Source: a virus. Taken from it: DNA of 35,522 nucleotides. The notes beneath the pieces were generated by a model. It did no database searches. It was not told the origin of the DNA and saw only the letters and a program-made list of their open reading frames with translations. Where the stretch lies: IMG/VR virus record IMGVR_UViG_3300032322_000365, positions 1-35,522 of that record; one strand, written 5' to 3'. Positions 14,825 to 23,800 of the stretch are shown piece by piece (within the stretch, counting starts at the first letter, position 1; every line of letters starts with the position of its first letter). The position numbers and the translations under genes are program-made.

Positions 14825-15075
14825 TTTACTTTATCCGCCCAATATGCTGCAGACATCTTGCCTTTGGCAATATTCTTAGCGTGACGTGCCTTAAATGATT
14901 TCTGTCTAGCAGTAGGTTGTCTATCCCCAGTTACACCTTGCTGTCCAAATCTAATTGTTTTAACTTGACTACCAACCTTAGCCACTACTACGTGTGATTT
15001 AGTTGGATGATTAGGGGTACGCTTTGGCTTATTGAAGCCAGATACTCCTGCCCTCTTTAATCTTGAGTCTTTCAT
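14818..15075 (-). CDS. Tiny basic protein 5 (conserved aquatic-phage protein)
   Basis: Eighty-five residues. The order LKRAGVSGFNKPKRTPNHPT, KSHVVVAKVG, KTIRFGQQGV, and the end RQKSFKARHAKNIAKGKMSA followed by AYWADKVKW is one I recognise from many cyanophage, pelagiphage and other aquatic-phage genomes. The function is unknown; the Arg/Lys-rich C-terminal half suggests DNA or RNA binding. The ATG overlaps the upstream stop (ATGA) and the gene's own stop overlaps the next start. Of the seven basic proteins it is the most clearly conserved. Confidence 0.78.
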   Translation of the reverse strand: MKDSRLKRAGVSGFNKPKRTPNHPTKSHVVVAKVGSQVKTIRFGQQGVTGDRQPTARQKSFKARHAKNIAKGKMSAAYWADKVKW

Positions 15076-15215
15076 TTACTCCCCTTAATTTGTTCTTTTG
15101 TCTTAGGGTCAAGGCGCATTTTCTCACGCCCGTCTTTACGAAGAATAACAATTACACCATCCCGCATAATTGATTTATTCCAACCGTCGTGACGCTTACG
15201 TTGACCCGATGACAT
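15072..15215 (-). CDS. Tiny basic protein 4 (47 residues)
   Basis: A 47-residue frame beginning with MSSGQRKRHDGWNKSIMRDG, then VIVILRKDGREKMRLDP, then KTKEQIKGSK. The start is the ATG of a TAATG overlap at 15215 and the stop makes an ATGA overlap with the next gene at 15075, so both junctions match neighbouring genes and support a true gene. It is basic, with a short beta hairpin (GVIVILRKDG). I recognise no named family. Confidence 0.68.
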   Translation of the reverse strand: MSSGQRKRHDGWNKSIMRDGVIVILRKDGREKMRLDPKTKEQIKGSK

Positions 15216-15403
15216 TACTTTCCTCGTCCTGCTTTTCTCATACCCTTAACCTTTAATAGGTTAGGGTTCTTTTTAATTGCAGCCTTACTTGCTTTCCTCG
15301 CACCCGCAGCCAAGATGGCTCCAGCACGTTCCATAGAGACTCCCTGCTTGGCAGAGATTTTCTTTTGGGCTGCTTTGAATCCCATTCCCTTTTTGGCTTT
15401 CAT
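15215..15403 (-). CDS. Tiny basic protein 3
   Basis: Sixty-two residues, rich in Lys and Ala: KKGMGFKAAQKKISAKQGVS, MERAGAILAAGARKASKAA, IKKNPNLLKVKGMRKAG. The middle resembles a short amphipathic helix pair, reminiscent of minimal DNA-binding helices (KISAKQGVSMERAGAILA). ATGA overlap at the start, TAATG at the end. Probably nucleic-acid or capsid associated; no certain family. Confidence 0.68.
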   Translation of the reverse strand: MKAKKGMGFKAAQKKISAKQGVSMERAGAILAAGARKASKAAIKKNPNLLKVKGMRKAGRGK

Positions 15404-15645
15404 TTCTTTCCAACTTTCTTTACTCCAGCCTTTGTGCGTGTTTGAGGTACAAACATTCCTGGGTATTTTTTCTCAATTGCTTTACGAGCAGCAGTTTCTG
15501 CTGCAGCAACACCCTTAGGAGATATTTGATTCTGAAACTTTTTCATTTCTGATTGAGCCTTGCCTCTGGCAATCATATCTTTAACATAATTGGAGTCACC
15601 AGCACCAGAAACTTTTAGTTTAGATTTAGGTTTAGGAGTAGGCAT
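15400..15645 (-). CDS. Tiny basic protein 2
   Basis: Eighty-one residues: a Lys/Pro-rich start (MPTPKPKSKLKVSGAG), a helical centre (YVKDMIARGKAQSEMKKFQN, then AAAETAARKAIEKKYPG) and a Lys-rich end (TRTKAGVKKVGKK). It starts one base after the stop of the previous gene and overlaps the next by ATGA. Histone-like composition without a recognisable fold. Assigned only as a real, unknown basic protein. Confidence 0.68.
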   Translation of the reverse strand: MPTPKPKSKLKVSGAGDSNYVKDMIARGKAQSEMKKFQNQISPKGVAAAETAARKAIEKKYPGMFVPQTRTKAGVKKVGKK

Positions 15646-15646
15646 A

Positions 15647-15796
15647 TTACTTCTTCTTGCCCATCTTCTTCATACCCTTTTTCATTTCCATTCTTTTCTC
15701 TGCTTTAGATTCCATCTTCTCGCCTTTAGCATAAGCCTTGGCAGCAGCCTTTCCTTTGGCTGTGTATGGGAACTTTTTCTTTCCTACTTTTGGCAT
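15647..15796 (-). CDS. Tiny basic protein 1 (49 residues)
   Basis: A 49-residue frame, MPKVGKKKFPYTAKGKAAAK, then AYAKGEKMESKAEKRMEMKK, then GMKKMGKKK. About four of every ten residues are Lys, so it is among the most basic proteins here. The PYTAKGKAAAKAYAK segment recalls small phage proteins of unknown function. It starts by TAATG overlap at 15796 and ends one base before the next ATG. Too short for many gene callers, but coupling on both sides argues that it is translated. Confidence 0.7.
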   Translation of the reverse strand: MPKVGKKKFPYTAKGKAAAKAYAKGEKMESKAEKRMEMKKGMKKMGKKK

Positions 15797-16107
15797 TACA
15801 TTCCTACCTCTCGCATTGTGTTTGCTACCCGTTGGTCTATCTTCTGAGCCGCTGGCATAGTGTTTGCATCATATGGTTTATTTAACTTTTCAGAGGCTTC
15901 CCGTGCTGCATTTATTTGCCGCCAAGTTGTCCCTCCTGGTTGGATACCTTCGGCCCTAGCAGCCCGATAAGCAGCCAATTCTCCGTCCCATTTCTTTTGG
16001 GCAATTGGTTTTCTGGCATCTCCAGGTGCTAGTTCTAGAGTACCAATCTTGCAACCAAAACATCCTTCTACAAATTCTGGATGTGTTCTTTCTTGATGTA
16101 AACTCAT
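15796..16107 (-). CDS. Hypothetical protein with an N-terminal CFGCK motif
   Basis: A 103-residue protein. HQERTHPEFVEGCFGCKIGT at residues 4-23 contains Cys16 and Cys19 in a C-x-x-C pair, possibly a metal site completed by nearby His. The rest is helical and charged: QKKWDGELAAYRAARAEGIQ, then WRQINAAREASEKLNK. I have seen the EGCFGCK motif in several actinophage proteins located near capsid genes, but no function is known. ATGA overlap at the start and TAATG at the end. It lies just before the tiny basic proteins. Confidence 0.65.
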   Translation of the reverse strand: MSLHQERTHPEFVEGCFGCKIGTLELAPGDARKPIAQKKWDGELAAYRAARAEGIQPGGTTWRQINAAREASEKLNKPYDANTMPAAQKIDQRVANTMREVGM

Positions 16108-16373
16108 ATCGCTGTAAAGTTCGCTTCCGTTACTCCAACGCCACCAGCAATTAATGCTGCCTTAGTTGTATCATCAACCGTATGGGTATAACCACCACGA
16201 TAAAATTCATCATAGTTTGCTATATCTTCATCTACTGCATATCTTACCCGTGAGTAAGTAGCACCAGATTTAGCAATACTTATACCCCTATTTAATTTAT
16301 AAAAGTAAAACAGCCTAGCACCACCTGCTGGTCCCTCTTCTACATTAGGTGTCTTAAATAGATAATATGCCAT
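16104..16373 (-). CDS. Small beta-rich protein downstream of the capsid gene
   Basis: Eighty-nine residues from the ATG at 16373, which has AAGGAGAAC directly upstream; a longer frame would run through the hairpin after the capsid gene and is rejected. The sequence MAYYLFKTPNVEEGPAGGAR, LFYFYKLNRGISIAKSGATY, SRVRYAVDEDIANYDEFYRG, GYTHTVDDTTKAALIAGGVG appears beta-rich. The position after the major capsid protein suggests a head-completion or decoration protein. That role is inferred from position only. Confidence 0.6.
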   Translation of the reverse strand: MAYYLFKTPNVEEGPAGGARLFYFYKLNRGISIAKSGATYSRVRYAVDEDIANYDEFYRGGYTHTVDDTTKAALIAGGVGVTEANFTAI

Positions 16374-16395
16374 TGTTCTCCTTAATGAACTTACT

Positions 16396-16437
16396 GTAAG
16401 ACACTGCAACGTATTCGCCGTATAAACAGTGTCTTAC
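16396..16437 (-). terminator. 11-bp hairpin just downstream of the major capsid gene
   Basis: A perfect inverted repeat, GTAAGACACTG at 16396-16406 and CAGTGTCTTAC at 16427-16437, with a 20-base loop that can fold further. It begins 11 bases after the capsid stop, read on the minus strand. No T-run follows, so it is likely an attenuator or an mRNA 3'-end stabiliser that lets capsid mRNA accumulate over downstream genes. Type set to terminator for want of a better class. Confidence 0.6.
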
Positions 16438-16447
16438 CGTCAATCAA

Positions 16448-17416
16448 CTAAGCAGCGATTGAAGAACCTGATTCGATTCTGTATAGAGCCTCTTCGCGGT
16501 AGCGAGCAAATCCTAATACGCCGTACCAACCCATTGGGCGATGACGCATTAAGCGGTCTACTACTGGTCCGATTACTGTGTGTGGCTCTTCAGCAACAGC
16601 CTCAGCAAGTGCTTGCTGTCCGCAAATAATTGTGCGGTATACGCTGTTAGCAGCAGTTCCACCAGAACCATCTTGTGCCTTGTACATACGTGGAGTCTCT
16701 ACGAAGTATGCTCCGCCGTATACACCGATTTCTCCAGCCCATACGCGGTCTTGTGAAGCACCGTATTGGTTTGGTACTAACCAGTTACCTGTGTCAGTAG
16801 CAAGGCGGAAATCGTGTGATACCTCTGGGTGGATACCAGCCCAGAAGTTTGTACCCTTACGAGGTACTGCTTTGTTAGCACGTAGTTTTGCAACTGCCTT
16901 TAGAACGTTAGCAGAACTTAGAGTTGCTGCTGAAGTAATTGTTGCAGTTGAAGTTGCTGTTGAACCTGAATAGATTACGTTTGAACCACCACGCAATGTT
17001 GTCATTGCGATAGAGTCAATAGAATCCGCAAGGTTAAATGCAATGATGTTAGCAATTGCTGGGTCTACATCTGCAAGAGAGAATAACTCTAATGCACGTG
17101 TTACCAATACTGAGTTACCGTACTCTGAAAGAGTAATGGTTACTGAGGTTGGTGTAGACAGCGCCACTGAATCGACATCATCTGTCTCTGTCAATGGTGA
17201 TGTTGCTGTTGAAAGGTCAACGTAGCGTTGTAGAACAACTGTTGAGCCTGGGATTGCTTGTCTTGCTGGACGCTTATCTGCTACTGAACGAATTAGTGGT
17301 TCAGAACGGAGAGCGAATTCTAGAAGACGGTCATACGCCTTCTGTACTAAGCCAGCAGAACCAGCGGTTCCTCCAAGAGAGGATGAACCTGTGGTTGTAT
17401 AATTTACTGTAGGCAT
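16448..17416 (-). CDS. Major capsid protein (N4-gp56 family, HK97 fold)
   Basis: A 322-residue major capsid protein. An N-terminal arm (to about residue 25, Gly/Ser-rich) leads into YDRLLEFALRSEPLIRSVAD, RQAIPGSTVVLQRYVDLSTA, then VTITLSEYGNSVLVTRALEL and the long helix DVDPAIANIIAFNLADSIDS, the layout of the N4-gp56 capsid family. The middle WAGIHPEVSHDF and WAGEIGVYGGAYFVETPRM segments are also conserved there. It should form the icosahedral shell with HK97 fold. A near-perfect Shine-Dalgarno precedes it, a hairpin follows it, and the scaffold gene lies directly upstream, all expected of the most abundant virion protein. Confidence 0.9.
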   Translation of the reverse strand: MPTVNYTTTGSSSLGGTAGSAGLVQKAYDRLLEFALRSEPLIRSVADKRPARQAIPGSTVVLQRYVDLSTATSPLTETDDVDSVALSTPTSVTITLSEYGNSVLVTRALELFSLADVDPAIANIIAFNLADSIDSIAMTTLRGGSNVIYSGSTATSTATITSAATLSSANVLKAVAKLRANKAVPRKGTNFWAGIHPEVSHDFRLATDTGNWLVPNQYGASQDRVWAGEIGVYGGAYFVETPRMYKAQDGSGGTAANSVYRTIICGQQALAEAVAEEPHTVIGPVVDRLMRHRPMGWYGVLGFARYREEALYRIESGSSIAA

Positions 17417-17419
17417 TCG

Positions 17420-17427
17420 TCACCTCC
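17420..17427 (-). promoter_or_regulatory. Very strong ribosome-binding site of the major capsid gene
   Basis: On the minus strand GGAGGTGA ends three bases before the capsid ATG (six from the GGAGG core). It is the longest anti-Shine-Dalgarno match I see in the window, where most genes have weak sites or start by overlap coupling. It fits the need for high capsid output. Confidence 0.85.
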
Positions 17428-17448
17428 AAGTGACTATGAACGGAATTG

Positions 17449-17919
17449 TTATTGTTGTGACCGCAGTAAGGCAATTAACTCATCAGCAGATTGAGCATTG
17501 TCAATCTTAGAGTTAAAGTCTTGTTCACGGTCTGGTGTAACTGCACCTTGAGTAACTACATCTTGCTGGCGTAATGCCGCAAGGGATGCGTTATCTGCAT
17601 TGGACTGAGCAGGAACATTGATTCCAAACAAATCTGCGTTATCTTCGAGCCAGTTAGAAACTGTATCTTCATTAACATCATCTAAGTCTTTTAGTACTAG
17701 TCTTGCTGCTTTAAGGTTTACACCTTTCTTTTCTAGGACTTCTTTGACGACTCTCTCACGCTGCACCTTGGTTAAACCCTCAAGTTGCTCAGTAAGTTCC
17801 TTGATACGCTTTTCATCTGCACGTTTGGCTTTTCTTAGTTTCTTAACTAAGTCATCACCTTGCAGAGGTGTATCGTTATCTTGGTCTTCGTCTTCGTCTT
17901 CCCAGTAATTGTTGCTCAT
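17449..17919 (-). CDS. Capsid scaffolding protein
   Basis: A 156-residue protein, starting at the ATG at 17919 because AAAGGG lies eight bases upstream (a GTG at 17928 is an alternative). It opens with an extremely acidic stretch (NNYWEDEDEDQDNDT), followed by a long charged coiled coil (LVKKLRKAKRADEKRIKELTEQLEGL) and a C-terminal helical end with DELIALLRSQQ. Acidic, helical, elongated proteins encoded right before the capsid gene are scaffolds: they guide shell assembly and leave the procapsid. The putative Ntn hydrolase of the operon may digest it. No family-specific motif exists, so the call depends on composition and position. Confidence 0.8.
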   Translation of the reverse strand: MSNNYWEDEDEDQDNDTPLQGDDLVKKLRKAKRADEKRIKELTEQLEGLTKVQRERVVKEVLEKKGVNLKAARLVLKDLDDVNEDTVSNWLEDNADLFGINVPAQSNADNASLAALRQQDVVTQGAVTPDREQDFNSKIDNAQSADELIALLRSQQ

Positions 17920-18007
17920 AGCAACCACCCTTTCTATTCGTTGATTAGTTCGCAGACCACAGTTCAGTTCGGGGAAACTGGCTGGCTTCTACTCCCAGAC
18001 TTATACA

Positions 18008-18034
18008 CCTCACGGGGCTGGTAGGTCCGTGTAG
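18008..18034 (-). other. Hairpin in the leader of the scaffold-capsid pair
   Basis: The 124 bases between the 409-residue gene and the scaffold ATG form the longest gap in the late operon. They contain an 8-bp hairpin (CCTCACGG/CCGTGTAGG with one bulge) and, nearer the ATG, a small CAGTT/AACTG stem. No T-run follows. It may be an RNA-processing site or the leader of a secondary promoter for the capsid genes. No clear -35/-10 pair is visible. Confidence 0.45.
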
Positions 18035-18043
18035 GGAATCTAT

Positions 18044-19273
18044 TTAGAAATAACCTGCTGAACTTGATTGACGCAGGTATGTAGTCTTTAATCCAGCAGG
18101 TGCTACACCTGATGAACCTTGGAAGGCTGCTTCTTCACGAGCCTTTAGTTGTTCTCTCTTACGCTTAGCAGATGCTAGTTGTTTAAATGTTGCTTGCTCT
18201 GCCTCTGCCTGTCCGTAAGTAATTCCTTCTTCATCATAAATCTGACTTAGTTTAGTAGCAGTAGGTAACTCTTCAGCAATAACTGAATAACCAACCTGTG
18301 CTTGTTCTCTACTAATACCAAATCTAGCAAGGTCTTCTGCACTAGCAGCAGTGGCTGGTAGTCCTTGTCCTATTGCAGCGCCACCAATTTCAGCAGCAGT
18401 TGCTTTCTCTTTAAGAGTAACTAAAGCCCTAGTTGGGTCTAAGAAATATCTAGCAAGGTCTGCTTCACCAATTCCATAGAATTGTTGGAATGCACTCTTA
18501 GTAGCAGGGTCAGCCATCTTAACTCTATCTACCGCAGTAGATACTCTGTCTTTAAATTCAACTGCAGATATATCTTTACCTATTACATCTGCTATTGCTT
18601 TTTGACGATTCTTGCGTTCAGCAACAGTAACTCCTGCACCAAAGTAATCTTGTAAACCATATGCCTTAAGAGTCTCTGAATAACTATTTTCTAGGTCAAG
18701 ATACTCTGCTTCACTAACTACATTTAATCCAGCAGTACGGCGCAATTCATTGCCATAAAATCTTTCTTTATAAGCATTTGATTGCTTTAATAAAATAGTG
18801 GCTTGATTAGAACCAATGCCTTGTTTCATATAGCCTTCAATTTCTGTGGCTAATTCTGGCAAACCATAGGAGTTAAATACATCCTTTAGTAGAGCAAATG
18901 CATCTTGTCTGGCTTTTTCATCTTGCATCTTAGCATAAGCAAGACCTGCATCTTCAACCTTAGTTTCGGTTGTATCTTCTTTAGTATCTTCATCAATAAT
19001 ATCGCCACCAGTTAAGGTTTTACCTAAGCCTTTTAATGTCTCAAAGTTTTTATTAATATCTTTAAATAACTTATCAATGGCTGCTTGATTAGATGATTTA
19101 CCAGATGACTTACCACTTGGTGTAGATGGAACAAGTTTTGTACCTGTTGCAGCCTTACCGCCACCTTTAGGTGCTGCTCCTGATGATTTTGTAGCAGGGG
19201 CAGGTGCAGCAGGTTTAGCAATTACTGCAGGTATTTTAGATGCTGTGCTTTTCTTTGCTCCGCCAGTTGCCAT
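18044..19273 (-). CDS. Virion-associated protein of the three-protein set (409 aa)
   Basis: A 409-residue protein. Residues 1-65 are a disordered Ala/Pro/Lys/Ser-rich tail (KPAAPAPATKSSGAAPKGGG and similar). The rest is mostly helical: ALLKDVFNSYGLPELATEIE, MKQGIGSNQATILLKQSN, NVVSEAEYLDLENSYSETLK, then RKREQLKAREEAAFQGSS. There is no catalytic motif. It follows the 529-residue gene with a TAATG overlap and precedes the scaffold. The helical content and placement next to the 1713-residue protein suggest an internal virion or ejection protein. No family name is certain. Confidence 0.6.
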   Translation of the reverse strand: MATGGAKKSTASKIPAVIAKPAAPAPATKSSGAAPKGGGKAATGTKLVPSTPSGKSSGKSSNQAAIDKLFKDINKNFETLKGLGKTLTGGDIIDEDTKEDTTETKVEDAGLAYAKMQDEKARQDAFALLKDVFNSYGLPELATEIEGYMKQGIGSNQATILLKQSNAYKERFYGNELRRTAGLNVVSEAEYLDLENSYSETLKAYGLQDYFGAGVTVAERKNRQKAIADVIGKDISAVEFKDRVSTAVDRVKMADPATKSAFQQFYGIGEADLARYFLDPTRALVTLKEKATAAEIGGAAIGQGLPATAASAEDLARFGISREQAQVGYSVIAEELPTATKLSQIYDEEGITYGQAEAEQATFKQLASAKRKREQLKAREEAAFQGSSGVAPAGLKTTYLRQSSSAGYF

Positions 19274-20862
19274 TATGCCATCAATCCGAAGTCTTTAAGG
19301 ACTTCATATGCGTATCTAGATGCTTCTTCACGAGCATTTCTTGTTCTAGCCCAACGTGGGTCATTACGTAACATTCTATCAAAGTCAGTTAAGTTCATAG
19401 TTCCTTTGTTTCCGTTGTTCTTAAGTGCAGTCTGAACAGTTGGGTCTAATGCATCAATGTCTTTAGGATTTAATTCTAATACTTCTGCCATATTGTAGAT
19501 GTAGTTAGATGATAAATCTTTTAGGCTTACTTCATCTGATAGCACATCAGATAGATTACTATATGTAGACTTTGCTACAGCAAGTATCTTTGCATTTACT
19601 TTCTTTAAATCTTTTTGACCTAATCTAAGTTCATTGGCTACATAACCTAATGCATCTTTGTTAGATAGTTTTACACCATAGTTCTTAGCCTGTGATATAA
19701 TAGAGTTAACATCTTGCGCTGCACCAGCACCGCCTTTTAATATGGTATCAATATCAGAACCATTAAGGGCTTTACCAGCAACCTTACGCATTAACTCTGC
19801 TCTATCTAAATCATCTATAAACTCACCAGCAATATTTTGGGAAGTTTCTGTTGTGGTGGTAGTTTTAATTGCCTTCTTTTCTAAGGCTCTTAATTGCTTA
19901 TAATACTCATCGTGTTGTTCTTTAGTAGCGCCTACACCTAAGTAATCCATAAAGAATCTATCTAGGTCAGATGCTGCAGTATCACGGGTAGTAGTTACTG
20001 AACTATATTTTACATCTGGACCAGCAGGGGTAAACTGTTTATCTAAATAATCATCAAAAGATATTGGGTCTTTTATGCCACCAATTTCATAATCACGAGT
20101 TGTTTTTTTAGTGTACTCTCGTAATGCATACATTAAACCAGAAGTAAAATCACTGGTTTCAATTGCTTTGGTATCATAGGTTTGTTTTTTAATTAAACCT
20201 GCTTTATACAATCTATCAAATAAAGCCTGCATTCCTCCAGGTTTGGAGTTAGCATCTTGAAGAATCTTCTTTTCTACTTCATTATAACTAGCACTAACAT
20301 CAACTGTAGTATCTTGGACAGTACTACTAAACCCAGGAAGTTTGCTTTTGAATCCACCTTTACGGCCCCAAACAAAGTGTTCAGAACCATTATTGGCATA
20401 GCCTTCCATACTAGACTTGACAACACTTTTACCAGTTTCGTCAGTATCTACTATTAAGCCTGCTTTTCTGATGACATTACCAAATTCATCACCCTCTACA
20501 TATTGAGGTCCATCAAGTTTAGGGTCAGATGGATTATTAATAGTTGCATTTAAATCAGCAATTTGCTCACTAAGTCTATTAGCCTCATCTGTATTACCAG
20601 AGTCTAATGCTCTTTGATAGGCTGATTGAACCTTAGTTATTTTAGAAGTTGCTAGTTGTCTTTTAAGAGTACCAATATCTTCTCTAAGTTTTCTAGCCTC
20701 AGCAGCAGCCTTTTTATATTCAGGTGTACCTTCTGCAAATTTATTTACTCTTGCATCAGGGCCATTAAATGCTTTAAGTTGGCCATTAAGTTTATCTATT
20801 TGTTTCTGTATCTTTTGTTCCTCTGTAAGGGGAACTACTCGACCACTAGGTCCGACTGCCAT
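19273..20862 (-). CDS. Virion-associated protein of the three-protein set (529 aa)
   Basis: A 529-residue protein. The N-terminus is a coiled coil (EEQKIQKQIDKLNGQLKAFN, ARKLREDIGTLKRQLATSK, NEADRLSEQIADL-like region to about 110). A central conserved-looking segment (QALFDRLYKAGLIKKQTYDT and SGLMYALREYTKKTTRDY) is followed by further helices and a basic C-terminus (RTRNAREEASRYAYEVLKDF). The RLYKAGLI-Y and GL-YAL-EY patterns recur in actinophage virion proteins I have seen, with unknown role. Coupled by TAATG on both sides. Probably an internal or ejected protein working with the 1713-residue partner. Confidence 0.6.
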   Translation of the reverse strand: MAVGPSGRVVPLTEEQKIQKQIDKLNGQLKAFNGPDARVNKFAEGTPEYKKAAAEARKLREDIGTLKRQLATSKITKVQSAYQRALDSGNTDEANRLSEQIADLNATINNPSDPKLDGPQYVEGDEFGNVIRKAGLIVDTDETGKSVVKSSMEGYANNGSEHFVWGRKGGFKSKLPGFSSTVQDTTVDVSASYNEVEKKILQDANSKPGGMQALFDRLYKAGLIKKQTYDTKAIETSDFTSGLMYALREYTKKTTRDYEIGGIKDPISFDDYLDKQFTPAGPDVKYSSVTTTRDTAASDLDRFFMDYLGVGATKEQHDEYYKQLRALEKKAIKTTTTTETSQNIAGEFIDDLDRAELMRKVAGKALNGSDIDTILKGGAGAAQDVNSIISQAKNYGVKLSNKDALGYVANELRLGQKDLKKVNAKILAVAKSTYSNLSDVLSDEVSLKDLSSNYIYNMAEVLELNPKDIDALDPTVQTALKNNGNKGTMNLTDFDRMLRNDPRWARTRNAREEASRYAYEVLKDFGLMA

Positions 20863-23800
20863 TAGAATCGCTCCTTCGCTGTGTAAGTATCACGGGAGTA
20901 GTAATCAAGGATAGCCCTGAACACAGCCCTATTTGCTTCTTTCAAGATTGGGTCTCCAACTTGTAGTTCATCAATTAACGCTTTAATATCTTCCTTCATA
21001 TTACGCTTAATCTCAGAGAAGTTAGATAACTCTCTCTTTGATGGGTCGTTAGCAAGGGAAACAAACTGTCTAATTCTAGAAGAAACCATAGCCAATCTTT
21101 GCTTGGTTCCAGGGTCTAGAGAAATCTTTCCGTCAATTACAATTTGTTCTACGCTACTTAGCATTGCTAACTCACTACCAACTTCATTACCACCTGCAGT
21201 TAGTGCTGCCTCTAGTAATGGATTGCTAGCCTTAAGAGCATTACGTCTTAATGTAGAATTTTTAATCATTGCTTTGCGGGCTAATGTATCGCCAGAAGAA
21301 GCAAGGAAAGCCTTCTCTTCTTTGGCTATATCGTAATAAGCCTGCTTATCTCTAGATACTAATACATCTCTGTAGTAGTTTTCTAGACTCTTATTGCCTA
21401 GTAATCCAGCACCTTCTAGCCAAGCATAAGTACTGATATCGAAATCACCTGTATTAGGTGCAAAGATAAAGGCTGCTTCGCCGTAGGCTTTAACATTGTC
21501 TTGATTCTCTATAGCCCAGTTTTTTAATTCTTTAGTCTTGTTAATGATTACATTTGTTTTCTTATCATCACGAGAAACTGTATAGATTAATTTACCTGGA
21601 TTCTTACCTATGAATGTAGCAACTGCTAGTTCATATGGGTCTTGAATATCACCCTTATACTTCTCAGTTACTGCATTTAATATATCAAAGAACTCTGGAC
21701 GTAATCCTGTTATACCTACCTCTTTAAGATAGTCTGGTACTCCAATTGATTCTTGCATAGATGGAGCAACTGGAGATATTAACCCTAAGATAGAACGCAT
21801 AACTATGATGTTATGTGCTGATAAACGGATATTCTTTAGATATGTAAACTTCTCTTGCTCTGTTGCATTAGGGTCCAACATATAGCCCTGAGATGCATTA
21901 TATGCAATAGCCTGCATTGCTGCCGTGGCTTCTTGTCTACTCTTCTCATTTGCTGGTAATAATGAATATAACTTCTGCAAAGATGAAGGAACTAAAGCAC
22001 GGTATACATCTATGTTTTCACCAATGCTACCTAGTGCAAAGTTATCTAACTCTTGTCCAATCTTTTGGCCTGTAGTTCCGCCTACTTGACCAAGGATATT
22101 CTTCATAGCAATAACGCTTAATGCACCAATTGGACCAGATAGTGTAGGTAAACCTGCATCTGGAGTAAAGGATGGGTTAGCCAACTTTAACTTCATAGTG
22201 AAGTCATTGAATATTGGTTGTCCAAATCCTGATTCGCCAGGTGTTAATGTACGAACAACATTATCTACTGTCTTAAAGATAATATCATCCATAGGCATCA
22301 TTACATATGGGTCACCATTTTGGTCTTCATATATACCACCAGATGCATCTAAACCTATATGCGCTAGTCTGGTTCTGTATAGAACTCTTGGTGCTACATC
22401 CTTTAAACGAAGAATACGGCGCCAGAAATCTTCAGTAGCACGGTAGTATCTGCCAACGTTTCGGGCTGATACTGCAAAATTAGAACGGATAGTTGGGTTA
22501 TCAACAAACTTTAATACCTCATCTGCAGCCTGTTGAACAGATACTTCAGAGAAATACTTTTGTGATATTAACTGTGCTTGTAGTTCTGCATCTAATCTAT
22601 TGAAACTCTTGCCTTCATCAATGGCTTTCATTTCCATATCATCAATAAGTTTCTTTGTATAAGCCTTTTCAGACTGAGCATAGAACTTACGTAGTCTTAG
22701 ATATGTAACCATTGTGGCTGGTTGACGGATAATACCTGTAACCTGACGGTCCATAATCTCCATTGCTTTGTTACCAAAGCGCTGGTATAGGGTAGGAAAA
22801 TCATCTAATCCCTCTATTTCAAGGGTGGTATACATCTTGCCAGATGGTTGAAAACCTTTAGTTAAGTCAGAGAACTCATCAAATGTTAAAGCCTTAGTTG
22901 CTTCATTCCAAGCATTAGGAACAAACTCTGTTCCACCTTTAGTTATTTCATCATACTTTGACTTAATAGTATCAACTAATGCTTGGTTGTACTTCTGAGA
23001 ATCTCCGTGGAAATACTTATATGTATCTGCAAGTATTGCTCTAACTAAGTTACGGGCAATATCTATATCGTCTAATCCTTGTGAACGTAGAGTATTTGTA
23101 TAACTTCTACTTTCTAAGAAACTATCTAAAGCCTTCTTATCCCTAATACCATATAGGAATTTACCCTGTAATTCATCTAAGGTTAATTGGGTTAAATCAT
23201 CATAAGCGCCTTCTACATTACGCTCAATACCTATCTTAGATAGCAGTCTATTGGTAGCATTGTACCAATCTTTGGTATCTCTTAATGCATTGTTTCTAAA
23301 GAATACATCTGCTGGATTAAAGTTATAATCTTCAATAAAGCCGTATATCTTCTTACGGTTTCCATAGAATCTCTTTATGAAGTTTTCAAAGTGAACAACA
23401 TTAACACCCATACCATTAAGGATGTTATCTCTTATTAACTTTGATGCATCTACTTCTTTACCCTTTAAGCCTTTTTCAATCTTAAAAGTTTCTTGTAAAT
23501 ACTTAATTAGGTTATCAAACTGGTTCATATCCAGGAACTCTTCGGCTACATCTGGAGCCTGCTTACCAGTTATGTTGGCAGCACTAGCAATAGAACGGGT
23601 TGCTGAACCTAGATATTGTGAGTTTAAAGCAAGGGCTTGAATTAAATAATCAGCCTCTTCTGCATCTAATTTAGATATCATATTGGTGTTATAGATATCA
23701 ACAGCGGCTAAAGCCTGTGCCCATTTACGTTGGTCTGAGGTTAACTCACCAACATTTTCAAAATTATTATCTAAAGCATACTTTTCTAAAGCCTTGTTTC

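Noticed and set aside
16104-16409. Longer start at 16409 for the small gene after the capsid
   Set aside because: It would place the start inside the hairpin and lacks a ribosome site; the ATG at 16373 has AAGGAG.
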